This document shows positions 51,061 to 61,971 of a stretch of DNA of 64,000 nt, piece by piece (positions within the stretch are counted from its first letter, which is position 1; each line of letters starts with the position of its first letter). The notes under the pieces are model-generated. The model was given only the letters and a program-made list of their open reading frames with translations, had not been told where the DNA came from and made no database searches. A program made the translations under genes and the position numbers. This stretch comes from Verrucomicrobiota bacterium. Lineage in GTDB: Bacteria > Verrucomicrobiota > Verrucomicrobiia > Limisphaerales > J093. Location of the stretch: NCBI GenBank assembly GCA_027493615.1, contig JAOSKK010000034.1, positions 62,001-126,000 on the forward strand, written 5' to 3'.

Positions 51061-52391
51061 GGGCAACGCAGGGGGCGAAGGCGGCCAAGTGGCAGGCAGG
51101 GGCGAGGGTACCAGGGCATCAGGGGCGTCAGGGGCGTCAGGAACGATGGCGTGCGAGGCAGCACGTGTGGCGCTGGGTGGGAAAGACAGGAGCCCTGAGC
51201 CCTGCAAGGGATCCTGGACGGATTCCGACGCGGACGCTTCGGGTCGCAGGCCGAGGTGGACGGGGGGCTGGTGGACAGGTCGGCGGGGCTGAGTTGGTGC
51301 AGGCGGAACTGGTCGCTCCCGAGTGTCCGGCGGCAGAGTTCGACGAGGTGCAGGTGATGGGTGAAGAGGAGGATCTGGGTGCGCCGGGCCAGCGTGGCCA
51401 GTTGCGCAAGGACCGCCTGCGCCCGCTCATCGTCAAAGGTGATCAGGAGGTCATCGAGGATCAGCGGCATGGGTTCGTGTCCGTCCGCGTAGCGCCCGAG
51501 GGCGGCCAGTCGCAGGGCCAGGTAGAGCTGGTCACGCGTGCCATCGCTGAGCCCTTCCACGAACACCCGCTCCTGGTTGGGGCGGACTGCGACCAAAACC
51601 GGCTGGTCCTGGCGGTTGTACTCCGTGCTCAGGGCGGCGAACGCGCCGCGGGTCAGTTCGCGGAAGATCCTCCCCGACTCTTCCAGCAAGGGGCCCTGGT
51701 TTTCTGTCCGGAATCGTTCGATTTGCTGCTGGAGCAGATGGATGGCGAGGCGGAGGCGGAGGAAGCGGGAGCCATCGCGCTTCAGCACGGCGGCGCACAG
51801 CTCGGTCTGCTGGCGGAAGTTCGCCGCCGCGTCCCCGGCCCGTTCGAGCGCCGTCTTCTGGGTCCGGAGCCGGAAAACGGATTCGCGGACCGGCGCAAGG
51901 TTGGCAGAAGCCTCCTCCTGCTCCCGGAGGACGGCTGCCTTGCGCTCGCCAAGGGTGCCGGCGTCCTCGCTCCGGACGCGCGCCAGGAACTCGTCCACGG
52001 TCTGGCCGCGCGCCAGCCCGACCAGGGTGTCACGCATCGTCTCGACCCGGGACCGAAGGGTCTGGCGTTGTTCGAGGCGCGCCAGCAGCGGCTCGAGATC
52101 CTCAGTGGCTTGGAGGCCAGCGAGTCGCATCCGCTCCTCCAAAGCGCGGCTGGCCTGGGCAGCAGCGGCCTGGGCGGTTTCGAGCTCCCGACGGGCCTGT
52201 TCGAGCTGCTGGGCGAGCTGTTCGCGCTGGCTCTGCGCCGTGCGGGCGGTGCCCAGAGCCTGCCACAGGGCAGCTTCGGCAGCTTCGGCAGGAACGGCAG
52301 GTTCACCCACGGCGGTCCGGGCCTGCACGGCGGCGCAAGGGCCGAAGGCGGAGGTAGTCAACTGGACTTCGAGGAGGGACTTGCCTGGCAT
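50863..52391 (-). CDS. C-terminal half of a YhaN/SbcC-like ATPase plus winged-helix-like tail
   Basis: Starts at 52391 (MPGKSLLEVQLTTSAFG), six bases after the PIN gene. A coiled coil (AQQLEQARRELETAQAAAAQA and on) leads to the ABC-type ATPase C-terminal lobe: signature LSDGTRDQLYLALRLAALG, Walker B PLILDDLLITFDDER and H-loop ILLFTHHLHLVELC. No Walker A half is present, so it is half an ATPase. After a frame change near 51200 the tail TVTAELRDAFLTALDAAGG ... GRGRGGSVSLKGE follows, nearly identical to the tail of the SMC-like gene at 53316. Likely a truncated or rearranged gene; it could pair with another half in trans. Confidence 0.65.
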
Positions 52392-52397
52392 GGCGGC

Positions 52398-52807
52398 TCA
52401 GAGGGCGAAGGGGTTGACGATGGTGAGGCCGTCGTAGTCCTGGCCGGGGTTCAAGTCTTCGGAGAGGACCTCGCGGCAGCCGGCGGCGCGGGCGGCCGCG
52501 AGGATGGCGGCGTCCCAGTAGGAGAGTTGATAGCGGGCCTTGGCGGCGAGGGCGGCTTGGAACACCGCGACGGTGTTTTCCTGGACGGGAAAACGCAGCC
52601 AGGTGGAGATGAAGGAGGCGGCTTCGTCGTGGGTGAGACTTCGGGGACGGGTGGGACGGGTGGCTTGCACGTAGAACTCCTGGAGCACCTGGATGGAGAG
52701 AACCAAATCCCGCGCCTGCAGGAGAGCGACGGCCACCGCGCGCTTCTTGGCGTCCTCCGGCAGGGGCTGACGCTGTAGATCAGGATATTGGTGTCAACGA
52801 AGCGCAT
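52398..52807 (-). CDS. PIN-domain toxin (one frame break)
   Basis: Starts MRFVDTNILIYSVSP at 52807, with the first Asp of the PIN site; the frame changes near 52760. Then AVALLQARDLVLSIQVLQEFY (second acid), YQLSYWDAAILAAARAAGC (third) and VLSEDLNPGQDYDGL (fourth). It overlaps the upstream antitoxin by 14 bases. A typical VapC-like RNase. Confidence 0.82.
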
Positions 52808-53063
52808 CGCGGTCGTGCAAGGCGTCACGGGAAAGATTGTCGGCAGAACGGAGCCCCTTGCCGGCGGCAAACAGACGCTCACGAAGCCGCTCCTCCTCGG
52901 CGGCGAGCCGGGCAAATTCGGACTGACCACCCGCATCCGTGCCGTTGATCAAACGGACCAGATAACCCTTCACCAGAGCCGAGATGGAGGTGTCCTGCTC
53001 GGCCGCCTTGATGCGGGCCTGACGATAAACATCGTCATCCACCGAGATGGTAATGTTCTTCAC
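52794..53063 (-). CDS. Ribbon-helix-helix-type antitoxin
   Basis: 89 residues: MKNITISVDDDVYRQARIKA is the RHH strand-helix, SALVKGYLVRLING the second helix, and an acidic-basic tail (RLAAEEERLRERLFAAGKGL) the toxin-binding part. It overlaps the PIN toxin gene that follows. Confidence 0.8.
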   Translation of the reverse strand: MKNITISVDDDVYRQARIKAAEQDTSISALVKGYLVRLINGTDAGGQSEFARLAAEEERLRERLFAAGKGLRSADNLSRDALHDRDALR

Positions 53064-53091
53064 GGCATCACGGTATCACAGTTTCACGGTT

Positions 53092-53271
53092 TCACAAGCA
53101 TGTGATTTGGGCGTTGTCGCCGTGGCGTAGGAACGGCGGCTTCGGCCCCTGCTCGGCGAGGGTACCTTTGAACAGGGTGGCCCACTGCTTTTCGGACGGC
53201 GCGGCGTCCGCTGGAGAGTCCGCGCCGAACTGCGTGCCGATGCTGACCCACTCGTTCTCGTCACGGTTCAT
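53092..53271 (-). CDS. Short frame of unknown identity between direct repeat and antitoxin
   Basis: 59 residues from an ATG at 53271: MNRDENEWVSIGTQFGADSP, PSEKQWATLFKGTLAEQGPK, then a stop. The composition is protein-like but no domain is recognised. It may be a fragment of a gene lost in the rearrangement around the direct repeats. Confidence 0.3.
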   Translation of the reverse strand: MNRDENEWVSIGTQFGADSPADAAPSEKQWATLFKGTLAEQGPKPPFLRHGDNAQITCL

Positions 53272-53279
53272 TGATGTGT

Positions 53280-53514
53280 GGGCCAGTTGGCTGGGGGTTT
53301 GCAGCATACATTGGGTCATTCCCTTCTGAGAAATACACTTCCCCCGCGGCCGCGGCCGGGGAGGATGGTGCGGGTGGCGAGAAGGTCTTTCTTAACGGCT
53401 TGGTAGGTGGCTTCGTCCCAGCCAAGTGCGCGGCACAGGCGTTGGTTTCCGGCCGATCCGCCTGCGGCGTCGAGCGCGGCGAGAAAGGCGTCGCGGAGCT
53501 CCGCGGTGACCGTG
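53280..53514. repeat. Direct repeat, copy 2
   Basis: Second copy of the repeat at 50830-51060, in the same orientation and about 2.45 kb away. The segment between them holds the YhaN-like half gene, the PIN pair and the short frame. Confidence 0.85.
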
Positions 53515-56376
53515 ACCGGCACCGCCGACGTGCCGGGGGGCAAAGCCGTTGCCAGCGGTGTGTCCGGAGCGGTCGCCGAGGCGGAGGGGGCGGTGGGTTG
53601 AGGAAGGGCTTCTGAATTCTCGGGAAGGGGGGTAGCGGCTACAGCCGGAGGCGGGGAAGGCACGCGGAACGGTGACGGCAGCAGGATGGTCCTGGCCCCA
53701 AGGGCCGCGTAGTCGGACGGGTTGCAGGTCAACACGATGACCTGAAGCCCGCGACCGGCCGCGAGGTCCAGCATGCGCTGCAGCCGGATCACCCGCTCGG
53801 GATCGGAGTACGCAAAGGCGTCGTCGAACACCACCGGCAGACAGCCGTCGTGGTTCCCGGCCAGGACTTCGGCCGTTGCCAACCGAACCGCCGCCGCGAC
53901 CTGTTCCCGGGCCCCGCCGCTGAGCTGGGCAAAGTCCAGTTCCGCCCCGTCGGTGGAGGGACGGGAAGAGGCGCACCCCGGTGAACTGGCTGTCTTCGAG
54001 GGTGACTCCCGCGCGGGCGTCCGGCCCGAACAGGCACCGGAGGTAGCCGGAGATCTTGTCGGCCAGAGGCTGGGTGAACTGAGCGGCGAGGGTGCGCTGT
54101 TCGTCCAGGAAGAGCTGGTGGAGCCGATCGATGGCCTGCGCCCGGCGCCGTTCGGTGTCACGCACTTCGGTGGCGGCCCGGGCCCGGGCCTGGGCTTCCG
54201 CAAGCGCGGCCTGGGGATCCTCGGCACCGTCGGAACGAAGGGCGCCCAAAGCGATCGCCTGGCGTTTGCCGGCCTCGGTGTGCTCACTGGTCTTCTGTTC
54301 GAGGGCCCGCGCCAGGCGGACGCGGTCGGTTTCGAGCAAGTCGGGCTGGAGCGCCTCGATGGCTTCGCGGGTGAGCCGGAGGGCGGTCTCGGCGGTGGTC
54401 CGGGTCGTCTGCGACTGCGCCAGGGCTTCGGCCCGGGCTTCGTCCGGGCCGTGGGTCTGGAGGAGAAGTCGTTGCTGGGCCTGGAGATCGTTCCGCTGGC
54501 GCTGTTGGGTCTCGAGCTCCTGCCGGCGCCGGGCAAGGTCGTCGTCCCGGGCGTCCAACGCCACGGCACAGGCATCGCGGGTGGACCTGGCCTCGGCGTC
54601 GGCGGTTTCCGCCTCCCGGAGGGCTTCCCGGGCAGCGCTGGCCTGGGCGTCGGCGGCGGCTTTGTCAGATGGCAGCGGGGCGCCGGGCACCAGCGCCTGG
54701 AGTCGGTCCACGGTTCCCTTGGCACCGGCGCACTCGGCCTGCGCGGCCTGGAACTCGTCGTCGAAGTGGTCGGCGCCCAGGCCGGCGAGCTCGGCGCGGG
54801 TCTGTTCGAGCCGGGAGGTGAGTTCGTCGCGGCGCGCCTGGGCCTCGCGGGCAGCCTGAACCGATGCCAGACCGAGTCCATCAAGAGCATTCTGGAGCTT
54901 TCGCTGGGCATCATCTCGGGCCGCACGAGCCGCCGCGAGGCTGGTGCCGCCACCAGGCCGGATGCGGAGCCGGATCGCTTCGCCAAGGCGCACCTCGGTG
55001 TCGGCGGTCAGGATGCGACTTTGCCCGACGGGGACTGCGTCGTCGCCAATCAGGGCGGGCTGGTCCGAGGCGAGGACCTCAATCTCCGCGGCCATGGCCT
55101 GGAGGGCAGCGGCGGCGGTCGAGCAGTTGGTCTCCAGTCGTTGGATGCGCTCCAGCTTGGTTCGGGTGATGGCTGGCAGGTTTGCCAGCTCACCCTCGAG
55201 GGCGGCGATGGCATCGCGCCGTTCAGCGATGGTCCGGGCCTTATCCGTGAGTCTGGCGTGCAGCGCGGTTTTCTCGAACAGCGTGGATTGGGCCGAGGCG
55301 AGCTCGTGGCGTAAGCGGGCGAGCCGCGCGGCGTCGTTGCAGCCGCGGGATCTGGCGTCCGCTTCCGCCAGGCGACGGCGGTCCTGGTCCCGGGCCTGTT
55401 CGAGCTGGCGCAGTTGCTCGGACTTCGGAGCAAGGGCTTGCTCGACGGCGCCGAGTTCGGTGCGGGTGGTGAGGATCTGGCGGTTGGCCGTTTCCAGTGC
55501 GGCGTGGTGTTGCGCTGCGGTGGCTGCGGCCTGGCGTTGTTCGGTCTCCTGGACCCGCAACCGCGCGAGCTGCTGGAGCCTGGCGTCCACCTGTTGTTGT
55601 TCCTGGCGGAGGCGTTGAAGGCTCTGCGCGGCGGCGGCCAGGTCCCGCGAGGCGCTTTCCAGGTCGGCCGCGGTCTGCTCGAGGCGCTGCACGCGTTCGG
55701 CCGCGCAGGTGCGCTCGGACTCGGCCCCGGCAAGCGCCTGTTCGGCCCTGTGCAGCTCCGAACCTGCCTTGGGCTGGCCTTGCTGGGTGAAGATCGAGTC
55801 GCGGGCCTTGGCGAAGTGCCGGGCCACGCGGGCGTCACGGTCAGACTGAAGGGCGGCCGCTCCACCCATGGCCTGCAAGCGCTGAAGGAGGCGGGACTGC
55901 TCGGCGGCGATCGGCTCGGCGGGATCGTCGCCTGCCTTGCCCTGCCAGACCCACAGATGCGCCCATTGCTGGAACGCGCGATTCCTGGCACCGGGTCCTC
56001 CGTTACGAGCCTCGACGCCGAGGATCTCCGCCAGGCGAGACTCCGCTTCTTCGCCCTGCAGAGCCACTCCGGCGTCATCCCGCAGCCAGGTAGAACCGTT
56101 GGTCCCGGCAAACCGCTTCTGTAGGCGGTAGGTGCGGCCAGCGGCGCGGAATTGCAGCTCCACTTCAGGCGCCCCGTCGTGCGGCAGACGCAGCATGCTA
56201 TCCCGAGCGGCGCCGGTAATCCGTGCCTTGAGGAAGAGAGCCCGATGGATGGCCTCGATCAGGGTGCTCTTGCCGACCTCATTGGGGCCGCCCAGGAGCG
56301 TCCGCGCCGGATCGAAGTCCACGGAGAGTTCAAGGTGGACTCGGTAGCGGCGGACGATGGCGGAGAGGAGCTGCAT
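53316..56376 (-). CDS. SMC/SbcC-like ATPase with winged-helix-like C-terminus (one frame break)
   Basis: About 1020 residues. Walker A near the start (LLGGPNEVGKSTLIEAIH), long coiled coils, then the C-terminal lobe: LFGPDARAGVTLEDSQFTGV, signature LSGGAREQVAAAVRLATAE, Walker B LPVVFDDAFAYSDPER and the H-loop region VIVLTCNPSDYAALG. The frame changes near 53950, just before the signature. The tail TAELRDAFLAALDAAGGSAGN ... GRGRGGSVFLRRE resembles small winged-helix domains. It starts 12 bases after the SbcD-like gene, so the two form a Mre11-Rad50-like pair for end processing or phage DNA degradation. Confidence 0.85.
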
Positions 56377-56388
56377 GGGCGGTGGCTG

Positions 56389-57562
56389 TCAGACCTCCTT
56401 GCAGGCGGCGTAAAGCTCGCGCAGGGCGATACGGGCGACGGCACCCGCTTCGCCCGGGACATCGAGTTCGGCGATCAACCGTTTGGCCACCCGCGAGATC
56501 AGCGGGTCGCCGGCGCGTTGGGCGAGAGCCTCAAGCTCGGTGGCGGAGGGAGCCAGCGTGATCCGGTGATCGAGTTTGAGCCGGAGCAGACGGGCCCTCC
56601 AGGTCTCGAGGTGTTGTGCAAGTCCATCGGCGGCCTCGAGGCCCAGCGCACCCGAGAGGTGGAGATGAAGGAGATGACGGCCCGCCCAGTCCCTCATCGC
56701 GGCGTCCACCTGCTGCTCCAACAAGCCCAAGCCGCTGTCTTCGGCAAAGTGGAACGCGAGTTCGTGCCAGCCGATTGCGCCCGTCCGGACAGACTCCACC
56801 ACGGGATCTTCAAGGCGCCGGGCTTCGACGACCAGGATGTTACCCGGATCGTGATCCACCCCCTTTGAGGAAGCGGTCCAACTCGGGTGTGCCGGCATAC
56901 CACGCCTTGGCGGTGATCCGCTTGGTCCCATGCCAATCCCCGAGCGCCAGGTAGTCGAACTGCGAGTCGTCAAGGCACCCCAGGTCGAGAAAGTTCGCCG
57001 GGGCACCGTCTGCCTCATCCTCATCGGCCACGGGCCCGAAATCCTGGACACTGCCGTGCGCCAGGACAATCCGGGTCTTGTCGCCAAAACGAGCATCGAG
57101 ACCCTCGACGGAGCGAAGCCAGGCGGTCGGGTCCACCGTCTCGCGCCGATGTCGGAGTGGACAGGGGAAGAGCACGGCGGTGTCGAGTTCGACCGGTTCC
57201 GGCGTCAGCAGCACGGTGAGGTTCGGCGCCAGTTTCTCGCGCTCGCCCCGGAAGAAGTCCTGCTCCCACAGGCTGCCCGGGCCCCCGTGATCATGGTTGC
57301 CCGGGATGGCGTACACGGGCACGCCCATCAAACCGATGGCGCGGCACGCGGCCGCTACTACGGGCCGGGTGGCACTGGGCGAATCGAAGAGGTCGCCGGC
57401 CACCAGCACAAACTCGGCATGGTAGGTTTGAGCCGCTTCCCCGATACGCCTGAGCACCTCCAACCGTTCGTTGCGGAGCAAGGCCCGGTTGTCGTCATTC
57501 TCGACTCCGGCATAGGGCTTGCCGAGTTGCCAGTCAGCCGTGTGGATGAAGCGAGTGCTCAT
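56389..57562 (-). CDS. SbcD/Mre11-like metallophosphoesterase nuclease (one frame break)
   Basis: N-terminal calcineurin-like phosphoesterase: FIHTADWQLGKPYAG, VLVAGDLFDSPSAT, YAIPGNHDHGGPG, IVLAHGSVQDFG and YLALGDWHGTKR. In the first motif Gln stands for the usual His (DWQLG), which is frequent in this subfamily. The frame changes near 56875; the C-terminal domain (NILVVEARRLEDPVVESVR ... LYAACKEV) contacts the ATPase. Its partner is the SMC-like gene directly downstream. Confidence 0.87.
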
Positions 57563-58000
57563 CGCTGGCAGCGAAGTTTCGCCCGAACGCCGACCCCTTC
57601 ACACCACATCCGTCCCGTCGAACTGCGGCTGAGCGGCCCCTGGACTCTCCAACGAGTCATGAGAAATCCATAGGGGCCATGACAACTGGAAAGCCAGAAG
57701 TTTTCCTCGCTCGCCGACACTATTCTTTCGTCACCCTTGCGTACGTGCCTCTGCCCTCCATCGCAATCGCGATAGGCAACTCATTGTTTGGCAACAGGTA
57801 GGATCAGATGCGCGAACCCGCGTACGCCCGGCGGAATGCGTGGTGTTGCGGACGGCATCCGGCCAGCGGCATCTGAGCCGCTGCTTGAATCGATCGCGAA
57901 TGAAGTCTCGAGTCTTCATGGTTGTCCAGTCCTCTGCTCATCGCCGACGACGCGTTTGAACCGTGCCACGGGCGGTTGTCACCGATGGAATCCCGGCTTC
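57563..58000. other. Intergenic region
   Basis: 438 bases between the SbcD-like start and the end of the DUF4143 ATPase gene. I see no coding region or clear hairpin. It probably holds the promoter of the SbcD-SMC pair. Confidence 0.35.
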
Positions 58001-59053
58001 TCATGCCTTCAGTTCCTCTGCCAGGCGGGCCAACCGCTCGACCAGGTGCAGAATGGACACAACTTCGACCTTCGGCCCAAGGTCGTAGGATTCCCGGCCC
58101 GGCACGACCACCAGCAGATCCAGTTCCGCGCCCCCGTGCGTCGCCCAGAAATAGGCGTCGCGCTCGCCCGTGATCTGCAGCACCTGCTCCAGAGCAAAAC
58201 CCTCCCATGACGCCCCCAGCTTGGGATGCTCCTCCAGCCGCTGTGGAGTGGCCAGATGCAGCAGCCCGTGCAGCATTCCCGAATCGCGGATGTACACCTT
58301 CGGCGCCTTGACCTGACGCTTGGCCAGATTCTCGAACCATGGCGGTAACTGCCGCACCAGAAAGGTCGCCGTCAGCGCATCCAGATACCGCCGCGCCGTC
58401 TTCTCCGTGACGCCCAGTGAACGTCCGATTTCCGTGCTGTTCCATGTCTGCCCATGATAGTGCGCTACCATCGCCCAGAACCGCCGCATCACGCCGGGCG
58501 ACTCGCTCACGCCGAACTGCGCCAAGTCGCGCTCAATGACGGTGCGCTCCATGTCCTCCTGCCACTGCCGCGCCTGTTCGTCCGTCTCCGCCAGATAGGG
58601 CACCGGGAAACCGCCCCGCCACCACAGCCGCCGATGCTCCTCCGCCCCCACTTCACCCAACCCCAGTCCCCCTACGTCCACGAACGACACCCGGCCCGCC
58701 AGCGACTCCGTCACTCCTTTCATCAGCCAGGGCGACACGCTGCCCAGGATCAGAAACCGCGCCGGCAATGGACGCCGGTCCGCCCAGACCCGCAGCAACG
58801 GAAACAGCTCCGGCATCCGCTGCGCCTCGTCAATCACCACCAACCCCGTCAGCGGTTCGAGCACCGCCGCTGGCCGCTGCAGCAGGTCCTGCGTCGCTGC
58901 GCTTTCCAGATCGAAGTAGCGCGCCGCCCGGCCCGCCGTGAACTGCTGCGCGAGGGTCGTCTTGCCGATCTGGCGGGGCCCGAGCAACGCCACGACCGGA
59001 TAGTCCTCAAGCCGCGTCGTTAGCCGGTCGAGATACTTGGTTCGCTTGATCAC
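58001..59053 (-). CDS. AAA_14 / DUF4143 ATPase
   Basis: An intact 350-residue protein from a GTG at 59053. Walker A VALLGPRQIGKTTLAQQF, Walker B GLVVIDEAQRMPELFPLLR, sensor FLILGSVSPWLMKG, then the DUF4143 winged-helix and PD-(D/E)xK-like C-terminal part (YLDALTATFLVRQLPPWFEN, PKVYIRDSGMLHGLL, GGAELDLLVVVPG). The family is widespread, and the role is uncertain, perhaps as a mobile-element or defence ATPase. AT-rich DNA lies upstream. Confidence 0.9.
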   Translation of the reverse strand: MIKRTKYLDRLTTRLEDYPVVALLGPRQIGKTTLAQQFTAGRAARYFDLESAATQDLLQRPAAVLEPLTGLVVIDEAQRMPELFPLLRVWADRRPLPARFLILGSVSPWLMKGVTESLAGRVSFVDVGGLGLGEVGAEEHRRLWWRGGFPVPYLAETDEQARQWQEDMERTVIERDLAQFGVSESPGVMRRFWAMVAHYHGQTWNSTEIGRSLGVTEKTARRYLDALTATFLVRQLPPWFENLAKRQVKAPKVYIRDSGMLHGLLHLATPQRLEEHPKLGASWEGFALEQVLQITGERDAYFWATHGGAELDLLVVVPGRESYDLGPKVEVVSILHLVERLARLAEELKA

Positions 59054-59059
59054 GGCGGA

Positions 59060-59160
59060 AGATTAACCATGAAAATCCGGAGCGTCATTCCGATATTTCG
59101 AGTTTAATTGCTAAGATATTATGATTCAATTTTTTATGAATACAATCTCACGCAAGTAAG
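59060..59160 (-). promoter_or_regulatory. AT-rich upstream region with a possible promoter for the DUF4143 gene
   Basis: The only clearly AT-rich stretch nearby. On the minus strand TTGAAT and TAAACT are 17 bases apart, a weak sigma-70-like match. A partly symmetrical GATTCAAT...ATGAATACAATC sequence may be an operator. Tentative. Confidence 0.3.
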
Positions 59161-59177
59161 GAGGCGGAGCCTGTCAT

Positions 59178-59214
59178 CCTTGAGAAACCGGAACGAAGCC
59201 TCGGTTTTTCAAGG
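59178..59214. repeat. Stem-loop (13-bp arms)
   Basis: CCTTGAGAAACCG at 59178-59190 and its near-complement CGGTTTTTCAAGG at 59202-59214 (12 of 13 pairs), with an 11-base loop. It could be a transcription terminator or a small dispersed repeat. Confidence 0.7.
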
Positions 59215-59380
59215 AAGACAATCCAATCGTTGATCGCCAACGACCCAGGTGAGGCGACCGCGTGGTTCGACCCGAGCGTCCGCTTCGGGGTCTTCACCCA
59301 ACCCCAGTCCCCACCACCGCCGGGCACTCGGACACCGCCCCTGAGCCGTGGCCCGAGGCGCGCGGCGCCATGGCCCGGCC

Positions 59381-59452
59381 CCTCTGCGATCTTCGCGCCT
59401 CTGCGGTGGACAATCCTACGCCGCCACCGCGGAGACACGAAGGACGCAGAGG
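59381..59452. repeat. Palindromic repeat (29-bp arms)
   Basis: Arms 59381-59409 and 59424-59452 pair at 24 of 29 positions around a 14-base spacer; the left arm starts CCTCTGCGATCTTCGCGCC. It looks like a REP/MITE-type hairpin. The rest of the 59215-59763 interval shows no gene I can support. Confidence 0.75.
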
Positions 59453-59763
59453 TCGGCTCGGACGGGGAGTGCTCCGCCACCGACGGCGCCAGGCGCCTGG
59501 GTTGACGATGCTCTCTGGCTCTGGAGTCTGCCTTCCATCTGCCCCTGTTCCGTGATCGAACGCAACAGGCGAGCTACCTCCGCCGGGACGGCGGGTCGGG
59601 CGCAGTGGGGCGTGGCGAACTGGCCGCCAGCATCGAGCGGAGCAGAGAGGCGGAGGTTCGCCTCGACCGGGTGGTTCGCCTCGGTGTCGCCGCGCCCCAC
59701 ACTCCAGCCTGATGAGGCCTGCCACCACTGTTGCTTGTTCCATGCCTCATGGCGAATCCCGCG

Positions 59764-61922
59764 TCACCGAGCCTGAAGCGTCACAACACCGTCACCCGGG
59801 AGCGTGAGTTCGACGCCGGCACCCAGCAATCGCGGAAGGTCAAGCTTCGCCGGTTCGGTCGGCGGAGCGTCAGAACCCGAGCCCGGCTCCGTCCCCAGCA
59901 CCACGACCGCAGTCGGCGAAGCGAGGGGATGCGGGAACTTCGCAGGATCCACGGAACAACGGACAGTCTGCGGCTCCGGCTGCAGGTTGCCGAGCAGCAG
60001 ATAGGCTTCGCCCGGCCGGCTGTAGACGGCGGCACCACAGCGCGTGCCCTCGAGCCGTACCGCCGTGTTGCGCCAGTCCGCGAACCGGTAGGTCGTCAGG
60101 TCCCCCAAGGGCTTCAGAAGCGACACAAACTCGAACGCCTCCGGACTCGCCGGCCAGGGGTCACGCCGCTCAGCAATGCCTCAAGCGCGAACACCCGGTG
60201 CAGTCGCCGGGGCGATTGCGCGTTCAACTGGCCGTAGCTGATGACGCCCCGGGCCCGCGCGCCCACCAGCGACCATTCCAGCGGCAGTTCCTCAAGCGAC
60301 GGTCCCTGGTCCTTCCACGCCCCGTACCCCCACTCGTTCGCCACCACGTAGTCCGCGAAGTTCTCGGCTGCCAACACCGGCGTCGTGGTGTTGTGCACAA
60401 TCACGATCCCGTCCGGCCCCACGCGGCGGCGGGTCCATTCCATCAGGTCGAGCAACTCGTCCATGTCCCAATGGCCGGCGGCGGTGGCGTCCGCCGGCTT
60501 GCCTTCGTGGCGCGGGTTGCGGCAGTGGAGCGCGACATTCCAGTCGAAGTACACGCCGTCGAGTCGGTGGTGATCCAGCACGCGGCCGATGGAGAACTTG
60601 AGGAAGTCGAGCCAGCCCGAGCGGAGGCACATCTGAGCGCCAAACTCGTTTGTGCCCCGATAGATGTTGTGCTGCAGCCGCCCCTGGGAATCCATCCGGC
60701 CCCAGGTCTGCCCCTGCCGCCGAAACTCGTCCGTGCTGGGGTGCAGTTCCTTGTTTGAAAAGTAGGTCGCGACCCGGATGCCTGCCCGATGACAGTCGGC
60801 AATGACGCGGTCGTACTTGTCCATGTCCGGGTACGGCGGGTAGGAGCCGTCGCGCCAGAACAGCCCGTCGTCGTAGTAATCGCCGTCGTTGTGGCAGTGC
60901 ACCGTCTGGATGCCGCGCTCGGCCCAGCGCCGGATCTCGTCGCTGGAAACCCAGTCGCCGCGGTTGCGATTGAAGGACGTGTGCAGCCAGGGCCGCGGCG
61001 CCCGGCCTTCGAGCAGCGGCCAGCCGAGATGGCTCTCGAGCGCGAGAATCTCCGGCAAAGCCGACGCATTCGTAGGGCTGTGATGAGTGGCGAGCGTGAG
61101 GGCAACGCCGGGCGGATTCTGGGTCGCCTCGAGGACGCATCGACCCTGGCCCCGGCGTCCCTCAAGCGAGTGCTCCCATGGCCCAAGGTCGGAGCCCGCA
61201 AACCACTCCAGGCCCTCGACGCCCGGATCCGCCAGGAGCACCGAACGCGGCAGGTGCGTCATCGCCACCGGCGGATCCGACGGATGACCGCGCCGGAGCT
61301 TGCCCCAGCGATTGCTCCCGAACGCGAACGGTGCCGCGCCTTCTTCCTCGATCAGCCCTTCGCGATAGCCGTACTCCGAGAGGTTGGGCGCCAGCACGGT
61401 GAAGAGCGGACACACCTCGCGCACACGCACCGCATCGCTCCCAGCCCGGAATTCCCGGCGCACTTTCACGTAGCCCCACCGGTACTCGAACACGGTCCGG
61501 AGCGACACGTTCGCCTCCCGCCCTGGTTCGTCCCGCAGCCGGCTTTCGACCGTGACGATCTCCTTCGCGCCTTCGCGGCGGTGGGACACGCGGGCCTGCG
61601 GATCGTTCAAGTCCGTGAAGCCCGCGCCGGTCTCATCCGTGATTCGCGCGGCCACGGGCTGCACGAGCAGGTTGGTCGCCCGGCCGTGGGTGAGCCGGAT
61701 CGAGGCGATCGCCCCGCCCCGTTTCAAGTCATGCTGCACGGTGTAGTAGGGCGTGCTCAAGGTGAGCTGGCCGGCGGCATCGTCCCGCTGAACGGTATAT
61801 TCCTGGGGCCACGTGCCGTGGGTGCCGGCGGACGGTTGGGCCGCAGGCACGGGTAAGGGATTGGTCATCAGGAGGCAGACCAACGCCGCGGCCGGCCGCA
61901 GGGCGATCGAGTTCGTGGGCAT
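59764..61922 (-). CDS. Secreted glycoside-hydrolase-like protein (one frame break)
   Basis: The start at 61922 gives a signal peptide (MPTNSIALRPAAALVCLLMT). A beta-sandwich N-terminal domain (TPYYTVQHDLKRGGAIASIR) is followed by a TIM-barrel: GIQTVHCHNDGDYYDDGLFW, AGIRVATYFSNKELHPS, HRLDGVYFDWNVALHCRNP and GIVIVHNTTTPVLAAENFAD. A frame change near 60130 leads to the C-terminal beta domain ending VVTLQAR. The architecture resembles DUF6259/GH36-like enzymes; Asp in YFDWN is a candidate catalytic residue. Family not certain. Confidence 0.68.
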
Positions 61923-61971
61923 GACCCGTTGGTACACGATCGCTGGGTGGGCGCCAGACCAAAGTGGCCGT

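Noticed and set aside
57731..57919. Small minus-strand frame upstream of the SbcD-like gene
   Set aside because: Its composition is Arg/Cys-rich with no ribosome site or homologous pattern; not supportable as a gene.
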